From contig JAMXBB010000004.1 in the NCBI GenBank assembly GCA_024138015.1, positions 75,505,443 to 75,569,442 on the forward strand: a stretch of DNA of 64,000 bases, given 5' to 3'. Under the pieces are notes generated by a model that worked only from the letters and a program-made list of their open reading frames with translations, did not search any database and was not told where the DNA came from. Both the position numbers and the translations under genes were made by a program. The stretch comes from Lumnitzera littorea. Taxonomy: Eukaryota; Streptophyta; Magnoliopsida; Myrtales; Combretaceae. This document shows, in pieces, positions 37,600 to 49,900 of this stretch; positions within the stretch are counted from its first letter, which is position 1; every line of letters begins with the position of its first letter.

Positions 37600-38860
37600 T
37601 ATCTACTTCGATTTTCAAGACTTCTCCCTTGATAATCATGGTCCCTTGGTTCAGATACTAAGTAACCATGTGTCTAAACCCTTGGCATTTAAAGCACTTG
37701 ATCTGGCTTGTCTTCATCTCAGATCCTTACCCCTTCTCATAAGTCCTCGACTACACATCATTATCAACTAGTCAACTCTTATGTTTAACTTTAACATCTA
37801 TTCTTTGGTTCAGCTTAGCACTTTGCTAAGCTCGATAACTTCCTTAAGCAGGTTGAATTGATTATATAAGTTGAATCATTAGAGGTCGACTTATCTTATT
37901 CCTCTTCTGTCTTTCCACTTGCCGAGCTATTCTTAAGCCTCATCCAACGTAATAAACTGTTGAAGTTCTATGGTATCTCGAATGTCACTTCTTCATTTAC
38001 TAAGAAAACTAGATACCGTTTGGGCTTATGGCTCAGCCACTTCACATCGAATCATAACAATTTAGAACTCCAGCACATACTCATTAACAGTTTAACTCTC
38101 TTGTCGTAGCTCCTAAAGCCTAGCAAAAGTATCCAGTAGGTAAATATCTAGCATGAACCTATTTCTAAGAATTCTTTTTGTCTCAAGCTAGGTATTGACT
38201 TCTATGTATCCTTCTCGTCTCCTTATGGTTTAGAAGTTCTTCCACTATAATTTATCATACCCCGAGAATTTTATAGCAGCAACCTTTACCTTCTTACGAT
38301 CCTCATACTAATAATAGTCAAAAATACATTTAACCTTTTCCTCCCAATCTAGATAGTCATTTACATCCCTAGAGCCATTGAAGCTAGGAGTTTGAAGATT
38401 TACATGGTTGGTAGTTTGGGGTACTTAAGCTTGCTCCTCTTCCTCATTATTCTCCTCTTCTCTTTCATCATCCATGCCACCTAAGTCAATCCTTTTTCAT
38501 ATCCATCCTCTTACTCTTTTACCTTGAGCTTATTGAGTTAGGATATATCCTCTCATAGGTCGAGCAGCTTGGGGGGTATTCTACACAGCTTTGACAGGTC
38601 GAAAGGCTAACTCATGTATAGCCCTAGTATGGTTAGCTATAAGGTTAGCCATTTCATCAATTCGTTGATTTGTACTTCTAGGGGTGCCTTGAGGTTGTTG
38701 TATATGGTAGACAATACTATTATTGTCATCTCCAATACCAGTGTTGACATTAGGATCTGTTATTCTCTCTAATAAATCTTAATAACAAACTCAGAAGCTG
38801 AGAAGCAATAAATACTATTCCTCCAAGCTAAACAACACACATACTCTTTCATACAAATGT
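37600..38860 (-). pseudogene. Element C gag remnant
   Basis: Minus-strand gag sequence is frameshifted and full of stops. The zinc knuckle lies at about 37690-37650 and reads CFKCQGFRHMVT, then a TAG stop, then Tyr in place of the final Cys. An acidic stretch near 38480-38440 corresponds to the Glu-rich region before gag in element A. Confidence 0.75.
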
Positions 38861-39083
38861 CCAACTAATCTACGAACTACTATACCTTCTACTTACTCTG
38901 TTTTCATATGTTTGAAATAGGACAAAACAAAGTATATAGCCATAGTAAATTACTATGCCCCTTACTTGCTCAAACACTTACAGTCAACTTCTATGCAACT
39001 ATAACACATTACCCCAACAACCACTACTTACAAGAATGATCAAACATAACTTACCCAAACGAACATTCGTTCTAAGACCAAGG

Positions 39084-39999
39084 TGATACACCGCTTTGAG
39101 GGTTGACAAGGGCAACAGTATCTAGGTGGGTCCAAGTCCAAGCTTGAAAAAAGCTTGGAAACAAAGATGGGAAGAGAAAAGCGCGAACAACAATGAAAGT
39201 AAAATAAGCAAAACCTATGATTAGCTCTGAGGATATGATATACTAAGGAGCTACCAGGACTCACGACTCAACTTGACATGAACACATGAATTGGTCTAGT
39301 AAGGGTATTTACTACTTAGCCTTAGGGTTAGGATAAGAGTAAAAGAGGGAAGTAAGTGCACTTAGCTCATAGAAAGGGGAAGTATATTCAATATCCGACG
39401 TATATGTGATGTAGCTACCTTTAGAATGTGCATTTATACCTAAAATATTAAGGCAACAACTATAAACGAAAATGACTAAAAATGGCAGTCATAAAGAAGT
39501 AATGTATAAAGAATGGAAAAGGGCATAAAGAGAAAATTAAGAAAAACTTTAGAATAACTTCTGTCTTATATAAAGGATTATGTCATATGATTGCTCAGAC
39601 ATGTGGCTTTCTATGGATAGGTGGCTTTTCTAGCAAAAGTAGACAAACTATACGATTAGGTTGGTGACTATTGAGCCAAGGTATCGAATAAACTTGGGGG
39701 CCTTCTAAGAAGTTGTGGGAGCAAAATTAGAGGTCGATTTGGTCATAACAAAGTAGATGTGTAAGGGGTTAAACTGTTTGGTCTGGTGGATCGAGCTGTT
39801 TTTTAAGTGCATCCTAGGTCGGCAATTGGAGACTATGGATAGACATAAAAGGGTTTGGCTCGGATAGGGCATCACGTCCATAGACTGCAATAACTCATAC
39901 TCATTAGCTGTAGGGTGAAAAGAGAGAACTTGCCTCACCATAACATCTAATCCTCGAGCTTGGGCTTAGGTCAAGGGTTTGGTGGTCTAATTCCTATTA
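39084..39999 (-). repeat. Element C 5' LTR
   Basis: Homologous to 22946-23918. Just inside it (39069-39080) the minus strand reads TGGTCTTAGAAC, resembling the initiator-Met primer site TGGTATCAGAGC at 9 of 12 positions. Confidence 0.88.
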
Positions 40000-40004
40000 C
40001 TCCT

Positions 40005-40655
40005 CCTATTATCTCCCTTCATCTTTTGTAAGGTTTTGGTGCATTTACTAGAAGGTTGTATCTTCTAATGCAATATCAGTTGATGTAGATCTAAGATCTT
40101 GTAATCTCGACATGAATAAAGCACTTACAAGATTGTATGCTAATGATAGGAGCAGTTGTAACTACAATTCTAAGCTAGCACTACATGAAGGCATTGAGGT
40201 GCCTAAATGCTCTTTTGCACTTCATGGATGCAATGTTCTTAACTCCATTTGGATTTACTCCATCATATTGAGTAGATTTTTTTATCCAAGGAGTTTTCCC
40301 ATATGTCATTCTAATCAAGAACTTTCTTTCCCTAGTGGAGTCGCCATTTAATGTATGGTAAGGATGTTGTTGATAATTAATCACGTATGATGCATGTGCA
40401 ATTGATCTTAGAGAAGCCTTAATCTAATGACATATGGGGGGATGATCTTAAAGAGAGGCATGGGAAGAGAAATAGGTAAGCTCAATGTCTCATGAGGCGT
40501 ATATGTGACAGTAAATTGAATTCAATGTTCTTGATTGTTCTTAATAAGATAATTGATTTAATCATCTTAAAAGTCATTCCGATAGAGTGAAAGTGTTTGT
40601 ATAAAACTTGCCAATGCTTCAAATATTGCAAAGGAGGAGGATAATACTCCTATAT
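40005..40655. other. Non-coding stretch, LTR-like in character
   Basis: No gene is supported; the open frames at 40112-40351 and 40181-40384 overlap on opposite strands and match nothing I know. It contains GTGGAGTCGCCATT at 40335, reminiscent of the GTGGCGACTCC core of family D, but without longer similarity that I can follow. Confidence 0.4.
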
Positions 40656-40659
40656 GTAG

Positions 40660-41160
40660 ATTTTGGCCCCTGATTTCAATCATTAAATCAAGCTGAGATA
40701 GATGGATCGTATGAGTCATCGATAGGAGCCATTGAATTAACTCTTGGTGATCAATGATTCATATTTAAGCCTTCAACTCTTATATAATAAATGAGCCTTG
40801 TGGTTGGGCTTGAGTCAACTCAGGCCTAATTGCTTATAAAATGAGCCTTCATCTCCTTTCAAAATAAGATCAAGACTTATTAGGCCTTTTTAAAGGCATA
40901 TGAAGGCTAAACAAGGCCTAAGAGGACTTAAAATGACATTTTTTTTGTGTCTACTTTTCACATAGGTGATAGTCAAGCAAGGTTAAGAGTGGAAAATTGG
41001 TTTAGTGATTTTTGTTCAGAGCTTACTAAGTTAGATTTCTCTAAGACATCTCTAATTAGCTTGGTTTGTTAGGCCTAGTTACTAGCACCTTAAACCGGTC
41101 TATGATATTAAATTGGGCTAAAGCCTAATTGTCAAAATAACCTTCCATAAACATTAATAT
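40660..41160 (+). repeat. Dispersed repeat H, copy 2
   Basis: It matches 1173-1655 in the same orientation over about 490 bp. Both copies are preceded by a TATATA-like run and have no coding content. Confidence 0.7.
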
Positions 41161-41396
41161 CTAAATTAAGGAATATTACATAAGACTAGAAGCCAAATAA
41201 TATTGTATGACGGTGACATTGAAAGCACATAGGTTTGCTTGAGAGATAAAAGATAACAGTGAAGAAAAAAAAGTGAAATGTAGAAGCTAAGGGGGAGATG
41301 GTAGACGACAAAAAAAAAAAAAGGTGATAAAAGTTATAATGAAATATTGAAAGAGTTTAAAATTGATAAATATTGTTTTTTTTTTTTATTTTTAAG

Positions 41397-42720
41397 GAAA
41401 AAGTACAAATTTAGGACTGATTCTTTTATATACGTTTTATTTGAGTTCTAAATATTTCAAAATATCTATTTGACTCCTCATTGTTTACAAAACTTTTTAA
41501 ACAAATCTTCCGTCAACTTGTAATTAACTTTTTTATCAACTATGACACATATTACTATCTAATTGGTCTATGCGCTTTTATTGAATTAATAATATAATAA
41601 CATATTTTAAAAAATAAACAAAATAAAAATAAAAAAATAAAAATAATGCAAAATTGAATAATAAAAAAATATAAGCATATAATGTAAAATATATACATGT
41701 ATATTTATTATAAGTTTAATAAAAAAATTAAAAAAAAAAAGAAAATATAAAAAGAGAAAAGCTAAAAAATAATTTATTCTAGCTACTCTCTAGCCTTAAG
41801 GTGGCTAAAATAGTCAAAAAGAGGTGGAATGTTGTTACCTACATGTTAAAATGGGTTGAATTGACTCATGACTAACCATAGGTAAACGCTTACCTTTTAG
41901 GGGGTTGTGTAACCCCTCAAGGAGCGATTACCCATAACCAAGTATAGTGAAAGAAAAAAAAGAAAATATAAAGTGAAATATGATTAAGTTTTATTCTTAT
42001 TTTCTATTCTTTTTTAAAATATGGGACCCACCTTTTCAGGAGAGTCGAGCAACCCCCTTTAATAAGGTGGGTGGCTACCTATAGCTAGTGATGGGTTAAT
42101 TCGATTTACTATAGTATATAACTACGACCTAGCACTTTTTTTTGGCTGTTTTGGTCACTTGTTCGTCTTGTGATGGTCGAAACAATTATTTTTGCTATAT
42201 TTTCTTTTTACATTTTAATTTTAATTTTTTATTCAAATTATAATGAATTTACATGTATATGCATTTGTTATGATATATATGTACATATTATTGTTGTTTA
42301 ATTTTTAATTTTTTAATGATTTTTCCTAATTATTTTTGTTAATTTTTAATTATTTTACCATAATAATTATTTAATAAAAATATATGAACCAATTAAAAAG
42401 TATTATGTATTATAGTTAACTGAAAAGTTAATGGTAAAATTAATGGAGGATTTATTTGAAAACATCTACAAATATTAAGGACATAAATAGAAGTTTTGAA
42501 ACGTTTAGAGCTTCAATATAAAATGAACAAAAAGTTGAGTCTTAAATTTTGACTTTTTCAACTAATAAAAAAATGTTATGTGTTATAGTTAATGATAAAT
42601 TAAAGGAGAACTTATTTGAAAAATTTGCAAACATCAAGGATTCAAATAGAAATCTTAATACATTTAGAGCTTAAATAGAAAATGTGTAAAATGTTAAATG
42701 CTAAATTTATACCTTTTTCT
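41397..42720. mobile_element. Long-TIR element, probably Mutator-like, non-autonomous
   Basis: The left arm starts GAAAAAGTACAAATTTAG; the right end in reverse complement starts GAAAAAGGTATAAATTTAG. The arms remain alignable for about 160-180 bp (GAGTTCTAAAT, TCTATTTGA, AAATCTTCC blocks). The right arm is present twice in tandem (about 42385-42560 and 42561-42720). The interior is AT-rich and has no transposase. No clear target duplication is visible. Confidence 0.65.
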
Positions 42721-43149
42721 AGTTTTAATAAGAATCGATTCAATTTGAGTAAAAAGCACTTTGGTTTGGTTCAACCACTCGAATAGAATGGCAAACTACT
42801 TTAGCCTCATATGAATTGAGCCGTGAAGGGAACAAAAACGAAAAATGACAAGTTTTGCAGTTTGGTTTGATTTGATGGACAACCTTAATTCTAAAAGTTT
42901 TGGAAGTACTTGTTCAACTTGTCCTTTTAAAACTTGATTGCTAAAGAAAAAAGTTTGTTTACTTGAGAAATATAAAAAAATTCTAAAAATTGGTTATTGA
43001 AATTGAAAATTTTATAATTTGATAACATGGGAAATAAAAAAACTTAAAAGATTTTAATGTAATTATTTTAATTTTTTTTACATACATACCATATGCGTAG
43101 TGAGTTAGTATTTGTAATTTTTCATAAATTAATCAAAATAAAAATTATC

Positions 43150-43367
43150 CAAGCAAATTAGGGTTTTTTTTTTTTTTTTTATAAATTTTTATAATGAATC
43201 AATCTTGCTCCATTCGATTTAAAGGCTTCGACTGCATGGACTGGGATTTGGGATTAGTCAGGCTTGAGGTTCGGTTCCAGCATCTCCTGGAAGTATAGGG
43301 TCTGGAGTTTTTTCCCGGCTCTACGTCATTTTGTCCCATCTACTTCGCGCCGGAGCAGGGAACTCAA
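43150..43367 (+). promoter_or_regulatory. NRDE2 5' flank and probable 5' UTR
   Basis: The sequence changes from AT-rich repeat to moderate GC about 160 bp before the ATG. TACGTCA at 43322-43328 is a bZIP-type core and TTCGCGCC at 43344-43351 resembles an E2F site. Both are short matches and could be chance. The start context TCAAATGG is good (G at +4). Confidence 0.35.
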
Positions 43368-43942
43368 ATGGATACTGATAACACCTCCATCCAAGAAGAA
43401 CCACCGCCACCGCCGTCACCACAGCCACGACAACAACAGTCAGACGCTACGCCAACTTCTGCAGCTTCTACTGCAACTACATCATCTCTCTTCCCTTTAT
43501 CAAACATCTCTCTCTCAAACTCCTCTACCTCTACTCCATCCCATCCTCAATGGCTTTCCAACTTCAGTTTCACCGCCAGCCTCTCCACCATAAATGAAAC
43601 CGTAATCTCTCTACAAGACCATCATGCTACCACCGCCTCAACCGCCGAGTCCGAATCAGACGACGAATTGGAAGCAAAACGGCAAAGCGATTCGAAAGCA
43701 GGGCCTTCGTACGAGTTAATTGAGTCCTCGGATTCCGATAGGGAGAGGAGAAAGGAGAGTATGAAGAAGAAAAGAAAGAGAAGGAAGTCGAAAGAAGAGA
43801 GGGGACAAGGAGACGGTATTGAATTTGGATCGAGGAAATCTGATGTTAGGGTTTGGAGTGACTCGGAGTATAAGCCTACTAAAGGGTATTACTTTGATTC
43901 TCGTGGTGATCGTGATAATTTGGCTTTTGGCTGTCTTTACAG
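43368..43942 (+). CDS. NRDE2: NRDE2 exon 1
   Basis: Encodes residues 1-191 and two bases of codon 192. It starts MDTDNTSIQEEPPPPP and contains SNISLSNSS, the acidic ESESDDELEA and the basic MKKKRKRRKSKEERG. It ends within the conserved DSRGDRDNLAFGCLY. The donor is AG|GTAAAG. The split Arg codon is completed by the first base of exon 2, which restores YRMDVARYK. Confidence 0.93.
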
Positions 43943-46900
43943 GTAAAGTTTGTTGGGAAGAAAAGGACAGTTTGCTGTTTATTTTTGAAAGATTTGTATT
44001 TTTTCAAATGTTCGGTATAATCTAGTAGCAGTAATACTTCGTGGCACTTCGATGAGGACTGTGTGTGTAATAGAGGAAGGAGGTTATATTGAAAGGGACG
44101 AAGAGTTCAGGAAACTGATATTCGGTGTCCATAGACAGACGGAATATCATTTTTAAAGGATTACTTTCTATGTATATAATTGTTGATTTTTTTTTTTTTT
44201 TGGATAATTATATGATTGATGATTTATTTTCCCTTGTTATTGCTTACCGGAGTGAAGTACTACTGTGCAAGTAAGAAGTTTAAAGTAGAATTTAGGATAA
44301 ATTTTCTCGTTCTTTGTTGGCAAAATCGTTGTGTTGTCATTTAGGGGATGGCAAAAATTGTGCAGACTCGCAAACATGAAGCTCAGTTGTTCCATTTGAA
44401 GTCTGGGTAGAAGGGAACTGATTTGGGTTTGAGTGGCTTGTAATTTGAGCTCAAGTGGGTCTATTTGGGCACTTGGGAGTTAGATTGTTCTGTCAGTTGC
44501 TGAAGGCATTTTTCTGGTGCTTCAATTCATTGAAACAGTTTCCTCATTCTAAACCAAATTTATGTTGGGAGTGAGATTTCACACTTTAAATAATTTCATT
44601 CATGTTTTCATCTGGAAGTATATTATGTTGCTGGGATTACATGATGACTCTGATAAAAGAACACTTATCTGTTATATCAAACAAACTTTTCTTTGTATTA
44701 ACTTTTATGGGAATACAATGACATTTGGACATTATTAGCTGAGAATGAATAGATAAATGTAGGATGTGGACTTAAAGAACTGTCCATGTTTTGCAGTGAA
44801 TTGTTTCTTTCCAGAAATGCTCCAGCTTCTCTTAGCTCAGGAGAGTCTCTCTCTCTCTCTCTATATATATGTATATGTATATACAAATGCTTTGACCTTT
44901 GAAGCAAATATATTGATTTTTGTTCCTATTTTAGCTGAATGGTTGTGATTGACTGTGTTGAAATGATTCTCTCCTTTTTTGCAAGTGAACTTCACAGTTT
45001 ATCTTCTTATTGCAGAATGGATGTTGCTCGCTACAAACCATTTACCTTGGAGAAAACTTTCAGCCTTGGGTCTAGAGGCTTATATGGACAGAAGGGTATG
45101 GGTTTCGATAGAGATGCTGATATTGATGCACTAGATAGTAAACTTAGATCTGCTGGTCGCTATTGGTCATCAAAGTTTTCCACTCTGGAAAGCCACAGGA
45201 GCTATAAAATTATTCGCATTCTTGTTCCTCAGGATTCCAGTGTCATACTTACAGGGGATTTCACTCCTTTGTTAGAGCCAGGAACTCCAGATGAGGGTAT
45301 TGATAGTGGTCTAATTGGTAGAACTCTTGTCCTTGAGGAATCTTGGGAAGATGAGGTACTTTGCAAAACACGGGAATTTAATAAGCTAACACGTGAACAC
45401 CCTCATGATGAGAAAGTTTGGTTAGAATTTGCTAAGTTTCAAGACAAGATTGCTAGTAAACAGCGTCAAAAGGGTTCTCGTTTGCAAACTCTGGAAAAGA
45501 AGATCAGCATATTGGAGAAAGCAAATGAGCTGAACCCGGATAATGAAGAACTACTGCTTTGTCTTCTCAAGGCTTATCAGAGTAGAGATAGCAGCGATGT
45601 GCTCATAGGAAGATGGCAGAAGATACTCATACAGCATTCTAGTAATTTCAATTTGTGGAGGGAGTTCTTGCAAATTCTTCAGGGAGATTTTTCCAGGTTC
45701 AAGGTTTCTGACATGAGAAAGATGTATTCTCATGCAATACAAGCTCTATCTTCAGCTTGCTGCGAGCAGTTTAGGCAGGTTCTCTTTTTGTTGTGCTTTA
45801 AATCATCTATTCCCCCCAACCAGTAATGGTGCTGCTGGTGCTTTTTCTTTTTAAAAACATGCACATAAAATTTGATTGCTGAAGTTACTAAGGGTACCTA
45901 ACACAGAAACTCTACTTACACCTAAACCCATCAAAAGGGTTTAAATAACATGAATATGCTATCTACACGTAAACCGAAGAAGATAAAGCATGTTTAGAAA
46001 ATTTGGAATCTGCCTTGTATATTAACTTGGTATCATAATTGTACTTTGCAGTAGAGATGAAACCTTAGGAATTTTGTTTCTATATCAATATATAGTTGAA
46101 ATTGAACAAATGACACAGCCCTTAGCCTATTAATATCATTTTTTATTCTAAGCAGAAGATCCATGAATCTAGATTTATGGAAAAGCTTCTTTCAGTAGCA
46201 TCTAGGGCACCTCATTCATTTATGTCAAACAACCTAAAAGAAGAGTGAATGAGAGAATATGCATGCAAGAGTCTCTGTTTTCTATGTTTTATTTTTTGAA
46301 AAAAATTATTACTTATTCTTATTTCAAGAAGATGAATTTGAATTACATGAGAATCAAATAAATTTATTTTCATAAGTATGTACCTGTCAATTGGGGCAAT
46401 CACCAAAAACTTGAGGCAATTACGAAAATGACATGAAATATAACTTCCAAGTTTTCTTTTATAATATTATGTCAGCCAAAAAAAAAAAAAATTATTTTTT
46501 TGTTGGGGCAAAAGTATAACTTCCGAGTTTCCATTTATTTTCCTAATTATCCTCTCCCTCCCTCCTCCCCCCAACTTCATCCCTGCCCTCATCCTCCCTC
46601 GAACAAACCAAAAAAAAAGAAAAAAGAAAAAGAGGTAATTGCTAAAACAACATGGAATACAACTTCCAAGTTTTCATTTATAAATATTGATATTATTTTC
46701 TTTAGAAAAGTGACAATTAAACATGCTAATTGATTTTATGTCTTCCTAAAGCCATTTGTGTGTTATGGCATGGTAGTGATTGATTTATTTTGGCAGCATA
46801 GATAGGAAAGATAGCATCATTCATTAGAAAATTAACAAGGGAAAGAAAGACATGTAGCAAGAAAGCTGTAGCTTCTTATGGGAAATATATTGTGGTGAAC

Positions 46901-49900
46901 CAGTTGGAGAAAAATAACAGAGAGAATCTCTTTTGCAACTTGGAAAATTGTTGTTCCATGTTTTTTGTTTTTTTGGAATCTAACTCAAAAAATGGAGGAG
47001 CATGGCCGTATTTTGACCGGTTACCTCTAGGCACATGAATCACCATTGGTTAAGAATAACTTGTGCTATATAGGTAATCTCAAAAATTGTTCATAGTGGA
47101 ATTTGAACTCAAAACCTAATGTAAGTTGTTAGTGTGTCTTAGGTCTTAACCACTAGGCCAACCCTTTGGAGATAGTTGTGGTTTAATTTGCAAATATAAA
47201 AAACCTGGCTTTCTTGAAAGTTAATTTTTGTTATCAAGTAAGCACATATATTTCTTCATTTTCTAAATGCAAAGAAAAACTTCTAGAAAGCTTGAAAAAT
47301 TACTGCCTGTAAATAGGGTGTAAGTTCCTTCCTCTTTGTTATTGCCATCTCAAAAGTTTATTTCTTCCTGCATATCCTTCATTGTAGTTATTATTCTGTG
47401 TAGTTGAAATTCTTAGTAGTAGAAACTCTTAGCTCGTTTCATGTTAAAACCTTCCTCATAAGTTAATTTTTAATTCTTGACCTTTTTATCTGAAGACACA
47501 GCTACTCATGGAAGGACTTAACCAAAGTAAGATTTGCATGCACTATATTCATTTATGAATTATGTGGAAGAATCTACTACTATATCAGCATTGCTTCTAT
47601 AAGGAAATTGGTTAACCAACTACATTTTGTTTCCCCTTTTTATTCTAAAAAAACCGAGTTCTTGTCTATCCCACTATACAGCAATTTTAATTCTCTTCTC
47701 ATGCAGGTTCACCAAACTGCTAAATCTGCTCCTGATCAAGCCTCTATTCAGCTGGAACTAGGGCTTGTCAGTATTTTTCTGAGCCTTTGCAGGTTTGAGT
47801 GGAATGCTGGGTATAAGGAACTGGCCACTGCTCTTCTTCAGGCTGAAGTTGAATATGCTTTGTTTTGTCCTTCTTTACTCTTAACTGAGCAGGATAAGCA
47901 TAGGCTCTTTGAACATTTCTGGAACAGAGTTGCTGCTAGAGTTGGAGAGGAAGGTGCAGTTGGTTGGTCTACATGGTTGGAAAAGGATGAGGAAGATAGG
48001 CAGAGAATTATCAGGGAGGAGACTTCACGTGAAAGTGAAGGTGGTGGCTGGACAGGTTGGTCAGAGCCATTGTCCAGACATGATGAAGCCAGTAATTTAG
48101 AAGAGTCCCTAAATTCAACTGTTGAGGAGGTTGTTGAGGATATTGCACCTGAAGACATGAAGCCTGAAGATGATACTGAATCCTTGTTAAAAATGTTAGG
48201 CATTGAGGTCGGCTCTGGAGCAGTTGATGACATCAAAGACGCTTCAATTTGGGCTAAATGGTCGGAGGAAGAGTCATCAAGAGATCTTAATCAGTGGATG
48301 CCTCTTCATTCCAAAGCAGGTTCTCTCTCTCTCTCGCTCTCTTCCCCCACTCCCTTCCCTTCCCTTCCCTCCCTCTTTCTCACACACACACACACACACC
48401 CTCACATACACATGGGGGATGTGAAATCCTCCATCTGGTCTTTCCTTTCTTATTTCTTCTGTCGTTAATTATTTCAGCCTTACCTGTCATTTCATTTTAC
48501 AAATTCATGCTCTGGCTCCTACTCAAGTATTATTTTCCGTTGCATTTTTTCTTGCATGGTGATATCTCTTTCTTGAAATGGCAGGGTTCTCACAGAATGA
48601 AGAGAAACTTGACAGAGATGAGGATGAGCAAATTTTAAGGTTTATATTGTATGAAGATGTCTGTGAATATGTATTCACACTTAGGTCAGAAGAGGCACGA
48701 TTATCTTTGGTTACTCAATTTGTTGATTTTTTTGGTGGGAAGATATCTCTAAGGTAGTCCAAACACATTTCTGCACAAAGAACTTATACTTTATTTTCTT
48801 TGAGTTGATTTGATCAGATGTAGGTGGAGATAAAATGTTAGTGGTTATTTATGAGCAGTGATGTAAGTAATTTCAATAATAACGAATTCCTCTGTCTTTA
48901 AGACCAATTCTACATAGGTTTTTTATGCATGGCCTTGCTTTTATGCAAATCATGATGTTTTGTCGATCAAGCCCCCTTCACTTCCTTAGCAATCAAATAG
49001 AAGGAAGATCATGTGAAGGCTTTCCTTGATTAGTAGTTATTTCCTGATTTCATTGCTCAAGTTATGTCATGAAAACATGGAGGGGCAGAACTTTTGGAAT
49101 TCTACTAGAGATAAACTTCATGCAACAGTCCATCGATAGGCTTATATTGAAAACATTAACTCATATTTGTATTTCTGCTGTTCCCATGCAAATGTATGGT
49201 TTTAAGGTGACATGTTGAACTTTGATTGACCATGGATCTATTTCTAGTTAGGGGAAAGTAGTAAAAGAAAGGTTGTAATTTTACTGGAGGGAACAACAAC
49301 TCACATTTGGAGTTTTATGGAGATTTGGATGTATACTAGGAAGTGAAATTTCTTGATAGCTTTATAGAAGAAACTAAATAGAGAGACATACTCTAAAGAC
49401 TTAGATCGTTAATCTAAATTGTTGTCCCTCATTACATGTTAGAAGGAAGTTTAAACAATTTGGTTTACTTATATTGGGTTTATATTTGTTCAGTGACTAC
49501 TACTCTGCATCTACATGCAATGCCTGTCAAGATGAGGCTGTTCTGTATGAGGCACTTTTCTTTGAGACCTGATCCATTCCTCCATTTCCCCTACATTAGA
49601 TGATGGAGAATTATCACAGTAATTTTATGCTTTGTATCTTCCTATACATATACTTATAGTATTATGCCATTGTTGGAACACTCTAGAAATTGAACTTGGT
49701 TTAGTTGCTCAGTGCATGGCAAAAATGCCAAGCTTAAGCTCTTTAATGTGTCTTTCATTTCTTGAAGTTTTTAATGTGTATATTAGGCCTCATTTTTAGC
49801 TGTTTTTTATCCATATTTTATCTGTGTCTTTTCCATGTTTGATTTGTATTGATTTAAAATTTGGCATTTGAAAAATTATTTTATCTATATTTTTATTTGT

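Larger units (their letters stand above)
22946..39999 (-). mobile_element. Ty3/gypsy element C, full length, split by two nested elements
   Basis: Paired LTRs (22946-23918 and 39084-39999) bracket gag, protease, reverse transcriptase, RNase H and integrase in gypsy order on the minus strand. The integrase is interrupted at 35246/28689 by element B and at 28331/24572 by family E copy 2. Without them the element is about 6.7 kb. Ends on the minus strand are TAATAGGAA/TTATAAGAA (from TGATAGGAA). The outer flanks TTCTT and CTCCT could be a target duplication changed by two C-to-T transitions, which is weak. All reading frames carry multiple stops. Confidence 0.9.

Noticed and set aside
43264..43593. 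109-codon + frame overlapping NRDE2 exon 1
   Set aside because: It is in a different frame from the conserved NRDE2 N-terminus; a Pro/Ser/His-rich shadow caused by the composition of exon 1.
47838..48236. 132-codon minus-strand frame
   Set aside because: It lies exactly antisense to NRDE2 exon 3, whose product is conserved; no independent evidence.
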